This document shows, one piece after another, positions 22,601 to 37,600 of a DNA stretch of 64,000 bases. Source of the stretch: Motacilla alba alba (taxonomy: Eukaryota > Chordata > Aves > Passeriformes > Motacillidae); assembly GCF_015832195.1 (NCBI RefSeq), contig NC_052026.1:13813619-13877618 (forward strand), read 5' to 3'. The notes under the pieces are model-generated. The model searched no databases and was not told where the DNA came from. It was given only the letters and a program-made list of their open reading frames with translations. Each line of letters opens with the position of its first letter. The stretch's first letter is position 1. Made by a program: the position numbers and the translations under genes.

Positions 22601-25600
22601 CAGGGATGCTCCTCAACCAGTGGTGTTAGCAGAGAGGAATGAGCGGCTATTGTATCATGCCCTTGATGGTGCAGAGCCCAGGAGCTCCTCCTAGTTTCCC
22701 CCACTGCTGCATGATTTGTTGCAGTGAGCCATGCTGCTCAGGGCACTTCTCTCACCCATTTTAGCAATTTTGAAAGCAGTTCAGGCTAAGCCTCAACCTG
22801 TAAATCTCCTTCACTGCTAAAGCTTGTACTGAAAGCCACTTCAAGGACTGCTTTGTTCCTGGTCCTGCTCTTTAATGAAGTATTGGAATCTGTTAGTAAA
22901 TAAACTGAGTCAAGTGTAAGCATTGTTGATGCAGCAGGAAGGTAGGATGGTTGAAGTAAATTTTAAATAGCAATTAAAATGTCTGACTTCAGAGCAAGCA
23001 AATAAATATTCCGCTCTTATTTTCCTGCAGAAAGGTTGATATTTTTGTTGGTAGATACTGAAGTATCAGGTTTTGTAGTGAAGTATAGTCTTTTATTTAG
23101 TATAGCTTTCTGCAAACACAGGGATGGCCTGGTTGTGTACTTAGAGTACTGAATATTTATTATTGAAGATGTTCTGTTGGCTTCTAATTCTTGTGATGTT
23201 GGGAAATGGGGAATAATACTTCTTGCACAGTGGGTAGATAATTTTTTTCTTCTTTCCAGATAATTAAACATGAAAAAAAACTAGCCTTAGAAAAAAACTA
23301 GCCTTAGTTTCAGTGTAGTAGCCAAGATATTTAATTTTAGAATTAACTGATTGTGATAACTTGTACTTTAGAGCAGAGGTGTCAGACAAAGGAAGCATTT
23401 TCTGCAGTTCTTGAGCAGGAGATGATTGGTGTAATCATCCTGTTCAGTGTTTTTCAATGTGTTTCTGACTTTCACATTAAATGTTAATTAAAAAAGGCTG
23501 GACTAGGAGACCAAGGTCTCTTTGGCTAATTTCCAGCTGATTTGTCAGCCTCCAGTTGACTTCATATTTTCAGGAACTAATCTGAAAGTGGTGTTGGGGG
23601 AGTAATTCTGTCCTGATGGAGTAGCCCTCCCTGTCAGAAGCTGGTTTATCACTTCAGCATGCTCAGGCTGCTGGAGCTCAGCCAGGGACTTGCAGTGTGC
23701 CAGACTTCCAGGCTGTGAGCAGACATGTACTGCTTGATGTGTTACCTTTAAAAAGGACTTTGACTACGGTAATCCCCGTCTGAATTGAGCTTTTATACTT
23801 TGCAAACTTTACAATAAATTGGTTTATTTTTTTAGAATTACAGTAGTATTAATGTTCTAACCAGTTTTAGAACATGCATGCTACTGGCTAAAGGTCTGGA
23901 AGAGCTGCAGAGTGCTGGAGCTGGGAGCACATCCCTCCCCAGTCTGGTACTGACCTGGGATCGTTTGGGTGGAACTGTGCTCAAGCTTCTGTTTGTTGCT
24001 TGTCTTACAGAGGTGGTGTCAGAAGAGACAGAGATGAGAAAAGAGGCAACTGGCACAGGTGTGTTGAAACCAGTGAGTAAAAGCAGTGCCCTGGAGGAAA
24101 CTTCACCTCCTGTTACTCCCCCGACATCCCCAGCTTCTGGAACTGCCTGGGGTGGTCAGTTTGCACCTACCATAGTCAAGGATGTGAACCCAGAAGTGCT
24201 CAGGAGTGGAGTTGCCTACCTGCCTGGTGAGTAGCTGAGCCAGAATGTGTCTTGGAAATGTGGTTTGTAGGAGGGCAAGGGAGGTGAGCCTCCTTCTGCA
24301 GCACTGGAGACTGGTGCCAATTCTATTTCTTTCAACCCAAACCTCTTCAGAAATTCCACTTCTTGAATCCTCTGAAGTTTCCGAATGGGCAGGACAGGAA
24401 GTAGAACTTCCCTCCCATTAATGTTAATTTGCTCTCAGGAGTCTCAAAATGTTAACCAAGCGTGCATGAGTCAGAAATGCCAAATCTGTGGGCTCATACC
24501 AGGAGTTCAAAAAGAGCAGAGTGAGGGTGCAGCTAATGATGGGCTGGTGGGCCTGACATCAGACCTGGTCAGAAGAATAGGAACTTGATTCATTTGCTAG
24601 GTAATTAAAGGATAGGAATGTACAAGATGCTCTTTGACAGGACTCTTGAAAACCAGTTTTATTCTTGGTAATTAGAAGTTCTGTTGACTAAATGTAGCCA
24701 CGTAGATATAATAGATTTTTAGAAGACATTTGATTTCATGGCACATGGTGTTGAGAGGAATATCCCAGTGAAGTGGATGAGCAATATGTAGGGTGAATGA
24801 TAGCGCAGCTCAATAGCAGATGACAAAACCAGCTATGAAGGGAGAACTTCCCAGAATTATTCTGCCAGAATTGGGTTGTAGGTCAAATGTTATTCAGTGT
24901 TTGCATCTGATAGAGCAATGAATATCAAATAGCTGCAGATAAAATTTCTGCATGGGATGAATACTGGCAGAGGGGTGAACAAAGCTGAGGCTGTTGGACA
25001 GAGCAGCCGGGGTTGCTTGGTGTACAGGGCCCACACAAGACGTCTGTGTGTTTAACCCAACATGAAGTAAGCAGAGGAATTAAGATCTACCTCTCTAGTG
25101 AGAAGCAGCATTTGGCAGCTCTGTGTAAGGAGCCCCTGTGGGCTTGTCCTTTCAGAGCGAGAGGGTTGTTCAGTGTGGGGCAGGAGGAGCTGCATTTGAT
25201 CAGCTCAGGGGCCACGTATGAGTTGAAAACTGGGCAGAGAGCCCAACCTCAGAGAAGAGGTCAGGCAGACTGTGCAGTGTGGAGGAGTAGGGAAGGAAAG
25301 CAGAAAGGCAGCACAGGCATCTCCCAGGTGGTGCTGGATCTGCAAGACCCATTTTGACCTCAGTTGTGTAAAGGGGAGGAGACAACTAGATAGATTAAGA
25401 GACTGATTTTTTACCTCTGTATACTTGTTGGGGATGCCTCTGAAATAGTTTGGGTATTGTAAAAGGAGATGGTAAATATTAGAGGTGGTGCAGAGAAGGG
25501 TTATGGCCCTTTCTTGTAACTAAACTGCGTGTCTTACCGCAGGAGATTGGAGGGTTGTTTATCTCATAGGATGATTGAGAAAGAGGTGAAACGCCTTTGT

Positions 25601-28600
25601 GCCAGGAAGGAAGAAGGGAGTTAAAACTTTTCCAGTTTCTGGAAGAAGGTGAGATGGAAAACCAAGGGCGGGCAGGGCAGAGTAATGGTACATTTATACA
25701 TGTAACTTTGCATGAGGAGATGAATTGTTACAACAAATTTCAAAGGAGGATTTTTAATCTTCTGGTCTGCTGATCAGTTTGGACATTTTTATGCTGTATA
25801 TAACAGCCCAAAAAGTTACAGGATTAGAGAGGGTCTTTCAGAGAGGCTCTCAGTCCATGCTCTCACAGGAGCCTGACCATGTTACCTAATGCTCCCTTTG
25901 TCACAGATTCCTATCATAATGTACCATTGTTAAATGAGACAAAAGCATTTGAATATGTGATGGAGGGATATCAAATGCCCTTCAAATGCCCACAAGAAGC
26001 AAGGATTAGGTTTGATACTGCTTCCAAGCAAGTTTTTCTCTAAGGAAGGAATTAGGTTTCCTGTAAAAGCACTGTCAGATTTGAATGTCCTCTCTGCCTC
26101 TTTGGGGTTTCAGTGGGCAATCCTCACACCTGAGGGAATGTACTCACCACTCAGTTAAATGCTGTATGTTAGTCAGTGATAATGATACAGTAATTACATT
26201 AGAAGGAATAACTTTTATAATGAATGGTGAATAAGAGCTAAGTAATAAACTAGTAGCTGATGTAGTTAGCTGAAACTTTCAGGATAGTTTCAGTTTTGGA
26301 TTATGCCCCTGTTGAAGACCTAGCCCTGGTGGCTCTGGTTGCTTTTTTGACTTGGTCAGGCAATTCCCAGACTACTAGGTGGAAGTTCAGAGTTTAATCA
26401 AATTCTGGTGATGCCCGAGCTGCTTGATGGGCAGAAGATGTTGCTTCAAAATTAAAAAGCTTTTATTGAGCCATTTTTCCAGTAATTGAAGGCTTTGTTT
26501 TTTTATTTTGTTTTGTGATGGTCCCCTTAGCTTATGAAACAAACGATATTAATGAGCTTTTTCTAATTTCTCTCCATCTCTTTGATTAGGCAGCATCCAG
26601 GCTACAGTATTTCAGGAGTAATAAAAGTCCTCCTGAATCACACTGATGATGAAAGATTTTTGTCAGCAGGAGAAAGCCTGTGTCACAGTTTTGCTCCCTG
26701 GGAGGTAGAAAGCCCTGCTTCAAAATGGTGTCCATCTGTGTCTGTGGCCCTTACTCAAGTCGTGTCCAAGTGACAGACTGAGATCACGCTGGGGCAGCTT
26801 TCCACGCTTGTGGCTGTCCATCTGTGTCTCTTTTACCTGACAACTCTCATGCTTGTCCCTGGGATGGGGGAAGGAGGTGGTTCAGGACAGTATCTCCTGT
26901 CGTAGGAACAGAGTTAAGGAGAGAAAGAAACAGATTTCTCTAAGTCTCTGGTTTTGTCTTGTGCTTGGGATTTCTGCCCACCCCCCATCCTTCTTATACT
27001 GTTTGTATGGCAGGAAATGGCTCCTGTTCTTGTGAATTACTTTTCACACAGAAGAGGTGTTGTCCCTCCCGTTCCCCAGATCACTTACTTTCCCAGTTGC
27101 TTGAGCGGGCTCACTGCAGGTACTGCCTGATGTTGAGTCAGAAGCAGTTCTGGCGTTCCACCTGCTCTGTACCCTGCTTTGGCATCTGGAGAGGAGGCTG
27201 GACGTAATCCCAAAGCTGGGACTGTTAGATCCTTCTCCTCCTGTGATAAGCTGGGACTTTGGGCTTTTGGAAAACGGGTGGCAGAGAAGCATTGTCCTTC
27301 CTGGCTAACTGAAGCAGAGGGATTTCTCCTTCTTGGGTGTATCACAACTCAGCTGGGTTGCCCATCCTGTGCTGTATCTGTGCCCTGGGCTCTGAGCAAG
27401 CTCTGCACCTAACGAAAGCCCAGCTCTGCCTCTCCCCTTTGTCAGAGCTGTAGGCAGGCAGGAGTGTGCTCCTGGACTGTCCTGTCTGCAGCCTCTGAAG
27501 AGGAGCTCTGGGCTTCTGCTCCAGGGCTTTGCTTGCAGGAGCTGACTGGTTCCATTCTGGCTCAGCCTGCAGCATGTGCCCAGTCTCCTAACACAGTGCA
27601 TGTTCTGCAGACCTGTCTGCATTCTCTCATCTGACAGCAATGGGAAGGTGAGATTCTGTACCTTAAGAGATTTCTGCTTTTCTCAAGATTATTGTTAGGC
27701 AACTTCAACCGCATTTATGAAGAATGTCTGGTGGAACACAGCAGTACAAATTTAACACTACCATGAGAGAGACAAGCTGAGCTCATTTGCTTCACTCTGG
27801 AGCAGCATTTGGGTACTTTGGAAGTGTGTTTATAGCCTCCTACCATCTGCAACACACACTACATTGAATTCTGGGCAGGATTTCCAGGAAGGTGGTGGGG
27901 TCTTAGTGGGAGAGTATGAGGCATACAGACCTGGAACCAGGCTCTGTTGAATAACTTGTGTGATTTCCACCCCCCTCTCTTTTTACAGGTACGAGAGACA
28001 AATCGGGACGTGCGGTGGCCATAATAACCACAAGGAACACAGCCTGGTTAAACCCCCACTGCAATACCACTGAGCTTGTACGCCTTCTTCTGTACCTGCA
28101 CAGCATCCCAAGGTTTGTGATGCTCTTGGGCAGCTCAGCTGCTGCCCTGTCTGCTTTGCCTTTCCTAGAGTTGGGAATTGAGGCAGGAATGGAAGGAGGT
28201 TGACTTTATTGGCCTAGGAACTTGGTCCAGACAGTTCTGAAATTACACAGGTGGGAATCTCCTGCTAGGGTGAACAGGCTTGTGTTCAGGAAGCACTTTG
28301 CCTATTCTTTATATGCTGTGTGCACATGGTGTGATATAATTGGGTATGTACTGAATGTTTTCATGTGTTGCCATGAATCCAAGCCATTCTTGCTATCCTT
28401 CATTAGTTCAGAAAATGGGATTTGGGAGCTGTCATGGGGCAGTCATGCAGCAGCTCTGTGATAATGTTGTGACATGATATTTTAGAGCTAGGCCTCCAAG
28501 CTGAATGAGAGGGAGGATCTGCAAGGGTTGAGAGGCTGCCTTGATGTGTGGCTGAAAAAAGCCTGTGTCTGCAGGCTGAAGTTTGCTGGAGCTTCTCTTC

Positions 28601-31600
28601 CTTTCACTATGACAGACTTTTCTTCCCCAGCTCATCACGATGTTTCACTTCTAGACGATTAAATAAGAAGAGGTAAAGCAACTCTGATAGTGATTTTTGA
28701 GGCCTTTAAACCATTAATAAGGGAGCAGGCTTAATCCATGAGAAACTCATGCTTTGTTTCTTATGCTTCTCCCTTCAAATCTGATTCTAGATGAGACAGG
28801 AATTGGGTCTGCTCCAGACTGGCTGCTCTCCTGAAACAGTGAGGCTGAAACCAAGCTTGTCTCTGAACACAATTAGGAAGAATTGGTTTTCCTGTGTGGA
28901 TTATCCAGTGGGCATCAGCACCTTTGCCATCAGTGACACATATTCTAGGAATAGGAGAAATGGGAAATGGGGTGGAAGTCATAGAATCATATGGCAAAGG
29001 TAAAAACAAAGCAATTATTTGGTGGTTTCTGTGTATATATTTTGTTTAGGAGAAGGTGGCCAATTAGTTCCTGTTATTATAAAGCCATAATGTACTGGTT
29101 TTTTTCACCCTGTCGTGACTACAGGTTCTGTTTCTATAGTCTTGTTAATTTTCATTGGTGACAAAGGTGACCTTTTTATCTTTGTCCTTGCAGACCAGAA
29201 TGTCAGGCTTTGGGTCTGACTGTTCTTGTGGATGCTCGTCGCTGTTCGCCCGTTCCTGCTCTCTTCAAGGCGTTCAGCACCTTGCAGGTGAGCCTCGAGC
29301 CTGGGCAGAGGAGCACTGGCTGGCTTGCTGTCGTGGCTGGATGTTGCATCTCCATCTGCTGCTTATGTCTCCATCTGCCACCTGGCTTTCAGTTGGCTTT
29401 GGGAGGTGGAGATACGCACCCAGCCCTGCTTTAGGAGGATGACCTGGACTTGCCAGACTGCAGACAAAGCAAAAAACCCAAGCGAGTCTGAGTTAGGGGA
29501 GAACACCCCTCCCCACCCCTCCAAATTTGCTTTCATCTCAGTGCTGAGGACAGCCCATACCCAAGTCTCAATGCTGTCATGAATTATCTTGCTTGGAGGT
29601 GTTGTCCCCTGCACTGAGGGGCTGTGTGGAATGTGCAGGGATTGTTGCCTGCCACGGAGAAGGGAGGGAGAGAGGCCTCTGCCTGCTGTCACGGGGTAGG
29701 GAACAGCACTGCTTGCTCTGCCAGGTGGAAAAGCATGTGCAGCTGTTGATGTGGCTGTCGGTGAATGATTAGAATCGGATGTGCTGTAACTCTATATTGC
29801 TTCAGGTCAAAGGCTTTCATATCAGTCACTTGGGAAGCCAGTGGGTTGTGTTGCCCCCCCAGATAAAAACTATCTGCTGCTCTTAGAAAGACAGGGAGAT
29901 GATGGGTTGTAGTGATGACTAATTTTGTTTAAGCAGGTGTTCCTTTTAAATCACAGCTTAGGTCTCGTAGGACTCAAACTCTGCAAACTGGAACAGGGCA
30001 ATGTTTCAATGAAGCTGATGTCTGTGGTTTATGTGCTTCAGAGCCACATCTGAGAGTTGAGTCTGACTCAGAGGTCTGTCCTCCTGCTTCCTGGGCTGGG
30101 TGGAGCTGTGAGCTCTATCAGCGTGCTCATTCTCTGTGGTGATGGAGTAATCTGTGCCCTGCTCAGTTCTGCAGAGGTAACAAGCAAATACATTCTCTTT
30201 TATGCTGTGCCCACATGGCAGTGGGCTTGCTAAAGCTTTTGAGCGTTTCACTGTCCATGTAAGTTGCATGGCAGTCTTAGTTGCCTGATTTGGAAATCAG
30301 TAACATGTTCTGGCTGTCTCAGTTCTCATCCAAGCATGGTAATAACGCCATTTTAACCTTAAGTTTCCCCTCTGAAAGGAGGGAGGGTGGAAGCTTTTTG
30401 CTGTGCTGTGATGGCTGTTTGGCTGTGAGCACCTCCTTATCAGGGTGGTGCTACAGTTACTTAACAGAGTTTAATGTGCTGCAAGACAGATTACTGGACC
30501 TAAGTGTGTGCTCCAGGTAACAGTGACTGATTACTCTGACTATTTACAGAGGCTGATTACTCTGCTTATGGGTTTTTGATCCTTACACTGACTTTTCTGA
30601 AGACTCTGTAAAGGAGACCTTTTCAGGTAGCTTATCATCTAGTTATGGCACAGGAGTAATCCCTGGCCTCACTAAAATCCTCAGCATTTACTCTGTAATC
30701 CCATGGCAATGTTCTCCTCTGCTCTGGAACAAGGATAGAGTAATACAGAAAACTGAGTGTAACTACAGTGAGGCAAGCTAAGTGTTCTGGAGTGCAGCAG
30801 GATTAGCTTGGCCAGTGACTGCACTGAGGTACAGACTGTATGCTACATCTCTAAGGTCACAGTGCAGATCACCTCCTTGAGGTCCTTTCTGAAATCCCTT
30901 ACACATCTCAGTGTCTCTTGTCTCTGGCAGACTGTCTGTAGAGCTCATTTCTCTGCTGTCCACCACTCCCCTTATGCAGGATTTTACTTACATGGTTTCT
31001 ATGAAGCCTGCTATGATAATGTGCTGGAATCTGTTTAATGTTGAAGTCCAGAACTGCTTATTCAATTCTGAGTGGCTCTTTTCCTCTTAACCCAGCAGTG
31101 GGAAGCACTGCTTCACAGTGGGGAAGCACAGATCAGATGCCCTATTGCAGAATCCCTTCCTGCTGGAGTCTGTTCAGCCTAGAGAGACTCCTGGGGAGCA
31201 AAGGTTCCTGGGTCAGGATATGTCAGCCTGAGGAAATCTTTCTTCCATTTCTCCATCTTTCCAGAATCAATGCATGATTGGAATTAAGTGCTAGTAGACA
31301 ACTTTGTGTGCTTGTAGGTTAGTTTTCCCAAAAGGACTGGGAGTTTGTCAGTTGCTCTGTCCAGAACCACCTGGTAAACTGGTGGGAGCTCGTCCTCTCT
31401 GCCTTCAGGGTAGGGCCAGTTGTATTCTGCAATAATTTTTCCCCCCTCTTCTTTTTAGACTGTTGGGTGGCTGAGAAATCTTTCTGTCCCAGACAGCAGC
31501 CGGAGCAGAGGGAGTGGGGCAGAATAAAAAGCTGCTGCAGAGCTATCTCAGGAAGAAGCAGGAGGAACTCTGGCAGCTCTGTGCGGAGGTGAAGGGAAGT

Positions 31601-34600
31601 GCACAGTGCGTGCATGTTGCAGGAATAGATCAGGCTTGTTCCTGTGGGAAACTACATAATGATGCTTTGGAGCAAGGATTTTCGCAGGGATAAATGCTGT
31701 AATGTTTGGTTACAGGTTGTCACCAGTAAGCTCTGTGCTGTGGAGGGCGGCTCTTAAGAGGAGCTTTGCTACTCAGAAGTCCTAGACTGATCCCTTGCTC
31801 AGTGAGCAGACAGGGCATGGACAGTGGAATGTGTGCCCTGCCTTCAGTGAGCAAGTATCTGTGGGATTTCCCTCTGCCTGAGTCTTAATGAAGTGAGATT
31901 CTGTTGAATTTCCCGTATCAGTGTGAAGGTTTAATCCTGTGATCGGCTGTGTTTGTGGGTTGGGTTGGGAAGAGTCAGTTTAGTGTTTGAAAGCAGAGAA
32001 GTTCTGTGCAAACCTTTCTGTTCAAGAGATGTATTTGCATTCTCACTTAGTGCAGAAGTGCAGAGGAGCTTGGTCTCTTGTTAGAGACAGGGAACCCCTG
32101 CTACTCCATTAGAGTGGTCACTTTGAGACTGACTGAGGTGTCTGGGGACTCTCCCCTCTGCGCAAACGTTCCTGGCAGCCTGTGCTTCAGACTGTGCCAG
32201 CGTTGTTAAGTCTGGCCATGGGTTTCCATTTGGGGCAGGAAGCCAGAAAACTGGAACTTCAGTCTGAGAAACATTGGAAAAAATATCTAATTCTCTTTAA
32301 AAGGAATAATAATAAAAGGCTCTGTATTTACTCTGGTGCTTTCTGAACTCCTGTTGATGCCCCTCTATTTTATGCTGTCCAAACTGTACCTGTTTTGGGA
32401 GGTGAAGAGTTCACTTATATATGTGAAACTCTTGTTTCTTTGCTTCCATACAGTTGGTTTTGTTAGCAAAGATGGTAAGAGATTGTTCATAAAGCTGCAG
32501 GAAAGCTTCCTCAAGTGGCATCCTGCTGTTCCCAGCTCTGCTTGTCTCCTGAGATGCTCCTGGTAAACTGTTGCAGTCTTTGGATTGCTCCATCAGTGCT
32601 AGATGAGACTAACTTATCTTCAGCTGTTTAAATTAAAAAATGTGGTGGAAAGTACTTGATTTATTTGGAAATACAATTTCTTCTTGAGTTGGAAAACCTT
32701 GAACTTTTCCCTTGACAGCTTTATTTGTGAATGGTTTTTCAGTTTCTATTTTCAGGAGTAACAAACAAATCAGTGTTTTGGCTATTGTGGTAACCTCTTG
32801 TTACACCATCACTACCTTTATCCCTCACTCATATTGCACATCTCGTGACTGTTGGCATAGAAGAGGGATTGTGTAAGAAAAAAATTTGTTTAGTACCATC
32901 ATCAGTCTTGAAGTTGTGTCCAGTCTTCTTCCTTTAGTACTTTCTAGCAGATAAATTCAGAGCTGGTGGTACAGCTGTAATATCTCCCCATCCTCTCTTC
33001 AGTATTTACCTAATGCAGCCTAATTATGCAATAAATCCTTTTTGGCCTTTTAATCAGTGTTCAAATAACAGTGAAAGTGTGAATAATTCACAGGATAAAT
33101 TTACAGTTTGGAAACCTGTCATGGTTTTGGAAGGTGTTTCAGTTGGGATTTTTTTGCTGTCTTTAAAAGGATCATGGTTTAGGACTGGATAAGAGAAAGG
33201 CCTTTTTCCTCTGTTCTGGGATCTCTGCTGCTACTTTCACTTGCAGAATTTGGGCTCCTTGTGTTGGCCTTGTTTCTTAATTGCTGTACTGGGCCCAGTG
33301 TCAGATTAGGTCATACAGTCTCTGCTGGTCCACTTCTCTCTGTACTCTGGCTCTGCTGCTCCTGGCAGATATTTAACCCTCCTCACTGCTGGAGCTGTTT
33401 ATTTAAACAAGTTTCCTTGGCCGTTGTGACCTGCTGTGTGGCAGGTTCCTTCCAGCTCGAGCAACATCAGAAAGGATTTGTTGCTTGACAATTCCTGAGA
33501 TCTTTGCAGAGGCAAAGACTGCATAGGAGACATCAAAATGGGATGGCTATTGTTTAATCATGTGGCACAACAGCTTTAATGGCTCTTCTTGCTTTCCTGG
33601 TCCAGGCATCACATATGTAGGGAGTCCTGTTTCCATGGTCTGTATCTTTCTGCCATGCTTCCCTCTTTCTACTGTTGCTCTCTCTGCCTGTTTCTCACTT
33701 CCCTGTAGAATGCTTCTATAATTGGAGAGCTGCTCCTGGATCACTGAGTTAGAACTACAGCTGCCAAACATCCCTTGTATTTGGAATTTCTGTTAGTTTA
33801 ACAGGAATTTCTGTTAGTAGAAACAGGATGCGAGTACTTGACTGTAAATTGGCAGTAAGTAGAGACAAGATGATGTTTTTGGCACTGGGTTGGGGGTGGA
33901 GAGGGGAAAGCCACTTCCTTTCAGTTAGGTGAAGAGACCAGGAAAAAACTTGGACACGGAACATGGTTTTTGGTTTAGTTTTTTTTAAGCTCTGTTTTGG
34001 TTTTTTTTCCCTGATTCACTTCCCTGTGCAAAAGGCAGAGCTTCTTTAGTACAGCCAACACCTGACCTTTTCCGTTGCTTCCTTAAATATTGCGGGACTA
34101 GTTGATCTGAAACAAACTACCTTAAAAACATCACCTTGGTACTTTGTAGACTGGCCTTCCCTAATTTCTGGTGACTGCCTTCCAGGCTTTGTAGATGCCT
34201 TTGAAGGATAAATTGTAACCTTGTGTATGAACCTGGTGTGGTGCATTCTCCTTAGTATCCAAGGACGATCACTGACGGACTTATGCTCTGTTCTCTTGTA
34301 GGAGATGGATCCTCAATGTATTCATGGAGTCCTGCTTCTGGTTGAAAAAGATCTGACTTTTCGGATGGAGAAGCCGCCAGCAGGACAGGTAATGGAGCCA
34401 TTTATCTGGGGTTTGCTTGGCCACTCCTGATATCCTTTATTTAACTCTCCAGACAGCAAATTCCCTGTCATTGATGTATGCTCATTCTCACGTGAAATTT
34501 CCTTAGGTGTCCTCTGTGTTTTGTGGTTGTGGTCTCTACGGGTGTGGTATTTATTGGGTTGCAATGTTTCTGTGAGCTGAACAGATCCCTGTCCTGCTCT

Positions 34601-37600
34601 GTTTATTGCCACGCCCAGCAGTGACATTTGTGCCACAATTACGTCAGTCTGCTGGTCTGCTGGCGACTCAGAACACAGGGGGTTTGTTGGGAGCATGGAT
34701 AACTGTTTGGAGGAGCCCTGCACAATTAGCTAGAGATGCTTTTCATGTTCTCCCATTAACAAGGGGGGAAATGCGTGGTCAGGAAGAGATGACATTATGC
34801 TAAATCCTGAACTCCACCTTTGAAGGTGCCTGTTGCTTTCCTGGATTTTGCATCTCCTCTGTTTCCTCTGATACCTGCTGCTGCCAGTGGCTGAGAGACT
34901 TCTGCAAGAAGGGGAAGATGAGATGGGCCTTTGTGTGAGGTTGCCTTTGTAGCTGAAATGTCTGGAAAGACTAAGAGGAGGGGGAGTTACCACAGCATCA
35001 CTGAACTCCCCCACAGAATAAAACTGTCTTGGTGTTCTATAGCTGTATAAGAAATGTAGGCTCCCAGCCATGCTGTGGTGAGCAGACTTCATCTTAGTCC
35101 TCTTCCTGTGCTCCAAGACTGTTGCAAGCTACAAGAATGGACTGAAATTCTGTGCCTGCTGAAGCTCTGTAGGCTTCAGAGTAGGCCAGGAGCTGCCTTT
35201 TGGCTCCTGTGGATGAAGATGTTGTGACAGGCGTCAGGTTTGCTGTGCATGTGGTGTGGTGTCCCCAAAGGCTAAAGAATAACAAATGCTATTAGTCCAT
35301 TTCCTTATTGCCCCCATGTGGAAGAGTCAGAATGGGGGCTGCAGGCATGTGCATGCAGGGAGAGCTACAGATGACATTAAACACATTGAACAAACAGAAA
35401 GAGTGTAGGAGGGAACAGAGGAAAGGCTAATAAACACATGGGCATGCAGGAGGAATTGGAAGCATCATCACAATTTTGTAAGGGGGTAGAAACTTCACAC
35501 TGTGTGTGTGTGGGGGAGTTAAATGTCTGCACCTGAGTTTGTGTCTGGGCTGGCTTCCATGTACCTGCAGGAGCACTTGTTGCTCTGGAGAGTGTAGAAA
35601 TGCTCTGAGGTCCTACAGACTTGCAGAAGGCAAGTTACCTGTGCCAAGCTCCAAGAAACTCTTGGAGCAAATAGCTGCTGTGATGAGTGGAGAGTTGAGG
35701 GCAGGGCAGCATCTGCTCTGTTTGACTCTTTTATAGGAAGTGAGATGGGGAAGCTGGGGGCTGGATTTAACCTCCCAGATTCTTTAAACAGATGCAAATC
35801 ACAGCACAACTGTGGGAACATATGAGGGAGTTGCTCTGCTTACACCAGGAGGTGCTGGCTCTGGAGAAGGCTGGCTGCTGCCAGACTTCCATCACAGATG
35901 TTCTGCCTGGTGAGACAGCGTGTTGTGGCCTGCATTCCTTCAGGGTTTGCCCACTGAGCTGTTCAACAAGCTGCTCTAAGATTGAATTGTTGGGGTTTTT
36001 TTTCCCTTGTAGTGATTTTGCAGCTACACATTGCATGCTGTACTTCCGTGCAAGATAGATAAAGAAATAATACATTCTGCCTTTTGTTACCCTTCCCCTC
36101 TTCCTCCAGTACTCACACCCTAATGCAAGTGAGCTTTTTTTCTTTTCCTTTCTATTCCTGTGCAGTTTGAACTTCTCACCTCCATGAAATCCCTCCATAA
36201 GCACATAGACAGCTCACAGCTGCCTCTAGAACTGGATGGGACCTTCCCGTACTGCCACCAGAGCTGGCTAAGCTTCCGCAGGGTGAGTAGAATGTCTTGT
36301 GTGCTTTGGTGTCTGAGAGAAGCTATGGCATGGGAGCAGATGGGAACAACAGGAACCTGTCAACAGCTGAACCTGCAAGCATTGAAAGACAATTTTCCTG
36401 TAAATCTGTGAATGCAAATGAATCTCTGGTATCAAAAAAATGCTAATATTGTCTTCATAAGATGGGTGCACAGTGTGGTCTCTTGGCATGACTGCAGGAA
36501 ATAAAGTTTTAGTTTTTTATTCATTTGCTTGAACTGCATAGTTCTTTCTGTTCTTTCTTTCCTTCAAAATATGGTCAAATCTGAAATGGAATCCTGTCTT
36601 GGGATACGCAAGTGGCTCTTGAGTTAGACAGGAGGCAGACATCTGAAACTAATCTCAGCAGAAGGTGTTAGTATCATGTTGCCGTTGGACTAATGATGAA
36701 GAACTTGAGCGTAACAAGTTAAATCTTTTTGGTTTTGGAGCAAGTTCCCGAGATCAAGCTGTTACCTCCTTGGTAATATATGCAGTCCTTGCATGAGTGA
36801 GACTTGGAAGTTCCGGATAATCAGTTCAGAATTCTTCTTCTAGGAATATCTTTTACTTGCAAGCAGCAGGGTATGTGCAGACTGCCAGAAGCCTGCAGAG
36901 GTAGCATCCATGGTACCAATACCCAGCTCTGTGTGCACTTGTGCTGTGGAGGGAGCCTGAGTGCTGTCAACCATGTGCTTGTTGAATCTTTAAAAGCTCT
37001 ATTGAGTTATTTGGCACACCAAGACTAGAGAGGATTAAATCTCTGTAAGTCTGCACACAAGCTGGCTGTCTTCATGTTGAGTTTGCTGACCCTGGTGGTT
37101 GACAGAATTGTCACCTCAGCTTCCAGAGGATCCAGTGTTTTTTTGGCTCTGACCTTGCTGCACAGAGTGCTGTGTGGCACAGTGCAACACTTGAAGCAGA
37201 TTAAGATGTCTCTGATAACACCACTGTGGTGCTGGTGGCAGGCTTCAGAAGATAGGCTTGGCATGTGCCAAATGTTAACTTATTTTTTCCAACTTACATC
37301 TAAAAGTACTTGTATGAGCCTGTGCTGATGTGGTAGAGGTACAGAGGCCTAATCTTGGTGCCCAGGATTGTCTTGGAGAATTTGAAGTTTATTTGGCAGT
37401 GACAAAGCAGAGAAACTTTGCAAGAAGGATTAGTTTAATGGACAGAGTTGAGAATACCTTGAGAGCCGAGGTGCTCTGTGTGTGCAGAAGGGTAATTCTT
37501 GAAGGAAGGACCATAATATCAGGCAACTTCTTGTCTTAGCATGTAAAACATTACCAAAAGGAGCTACTATGGGAATTATTCTGTATGGAATGCCTGTTTA

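Larger units (their letters stand above)
18813..24010 (+). other. Intron, 5.2 kb
   Basis: This phase-1 intron runs from gtacag to cttacag. It contains the 17-bp duplication and a possible CR1 tail. No in-phase additional exon was found. Confidence 0.85.

Noticed and set aside
28980..28996. CR1-like tail on the minus strand (catagaatcatatgg)
   Set aside because: The neighbouring bases do not continue into CR1 sequence, so the match is too short to call.
31160..31200. Possible CR1 fragment (gttcagcctagagagactcc)
   Set aside because: Only about 25 bases resemble CR1 and no flanking element sequence can be followed.
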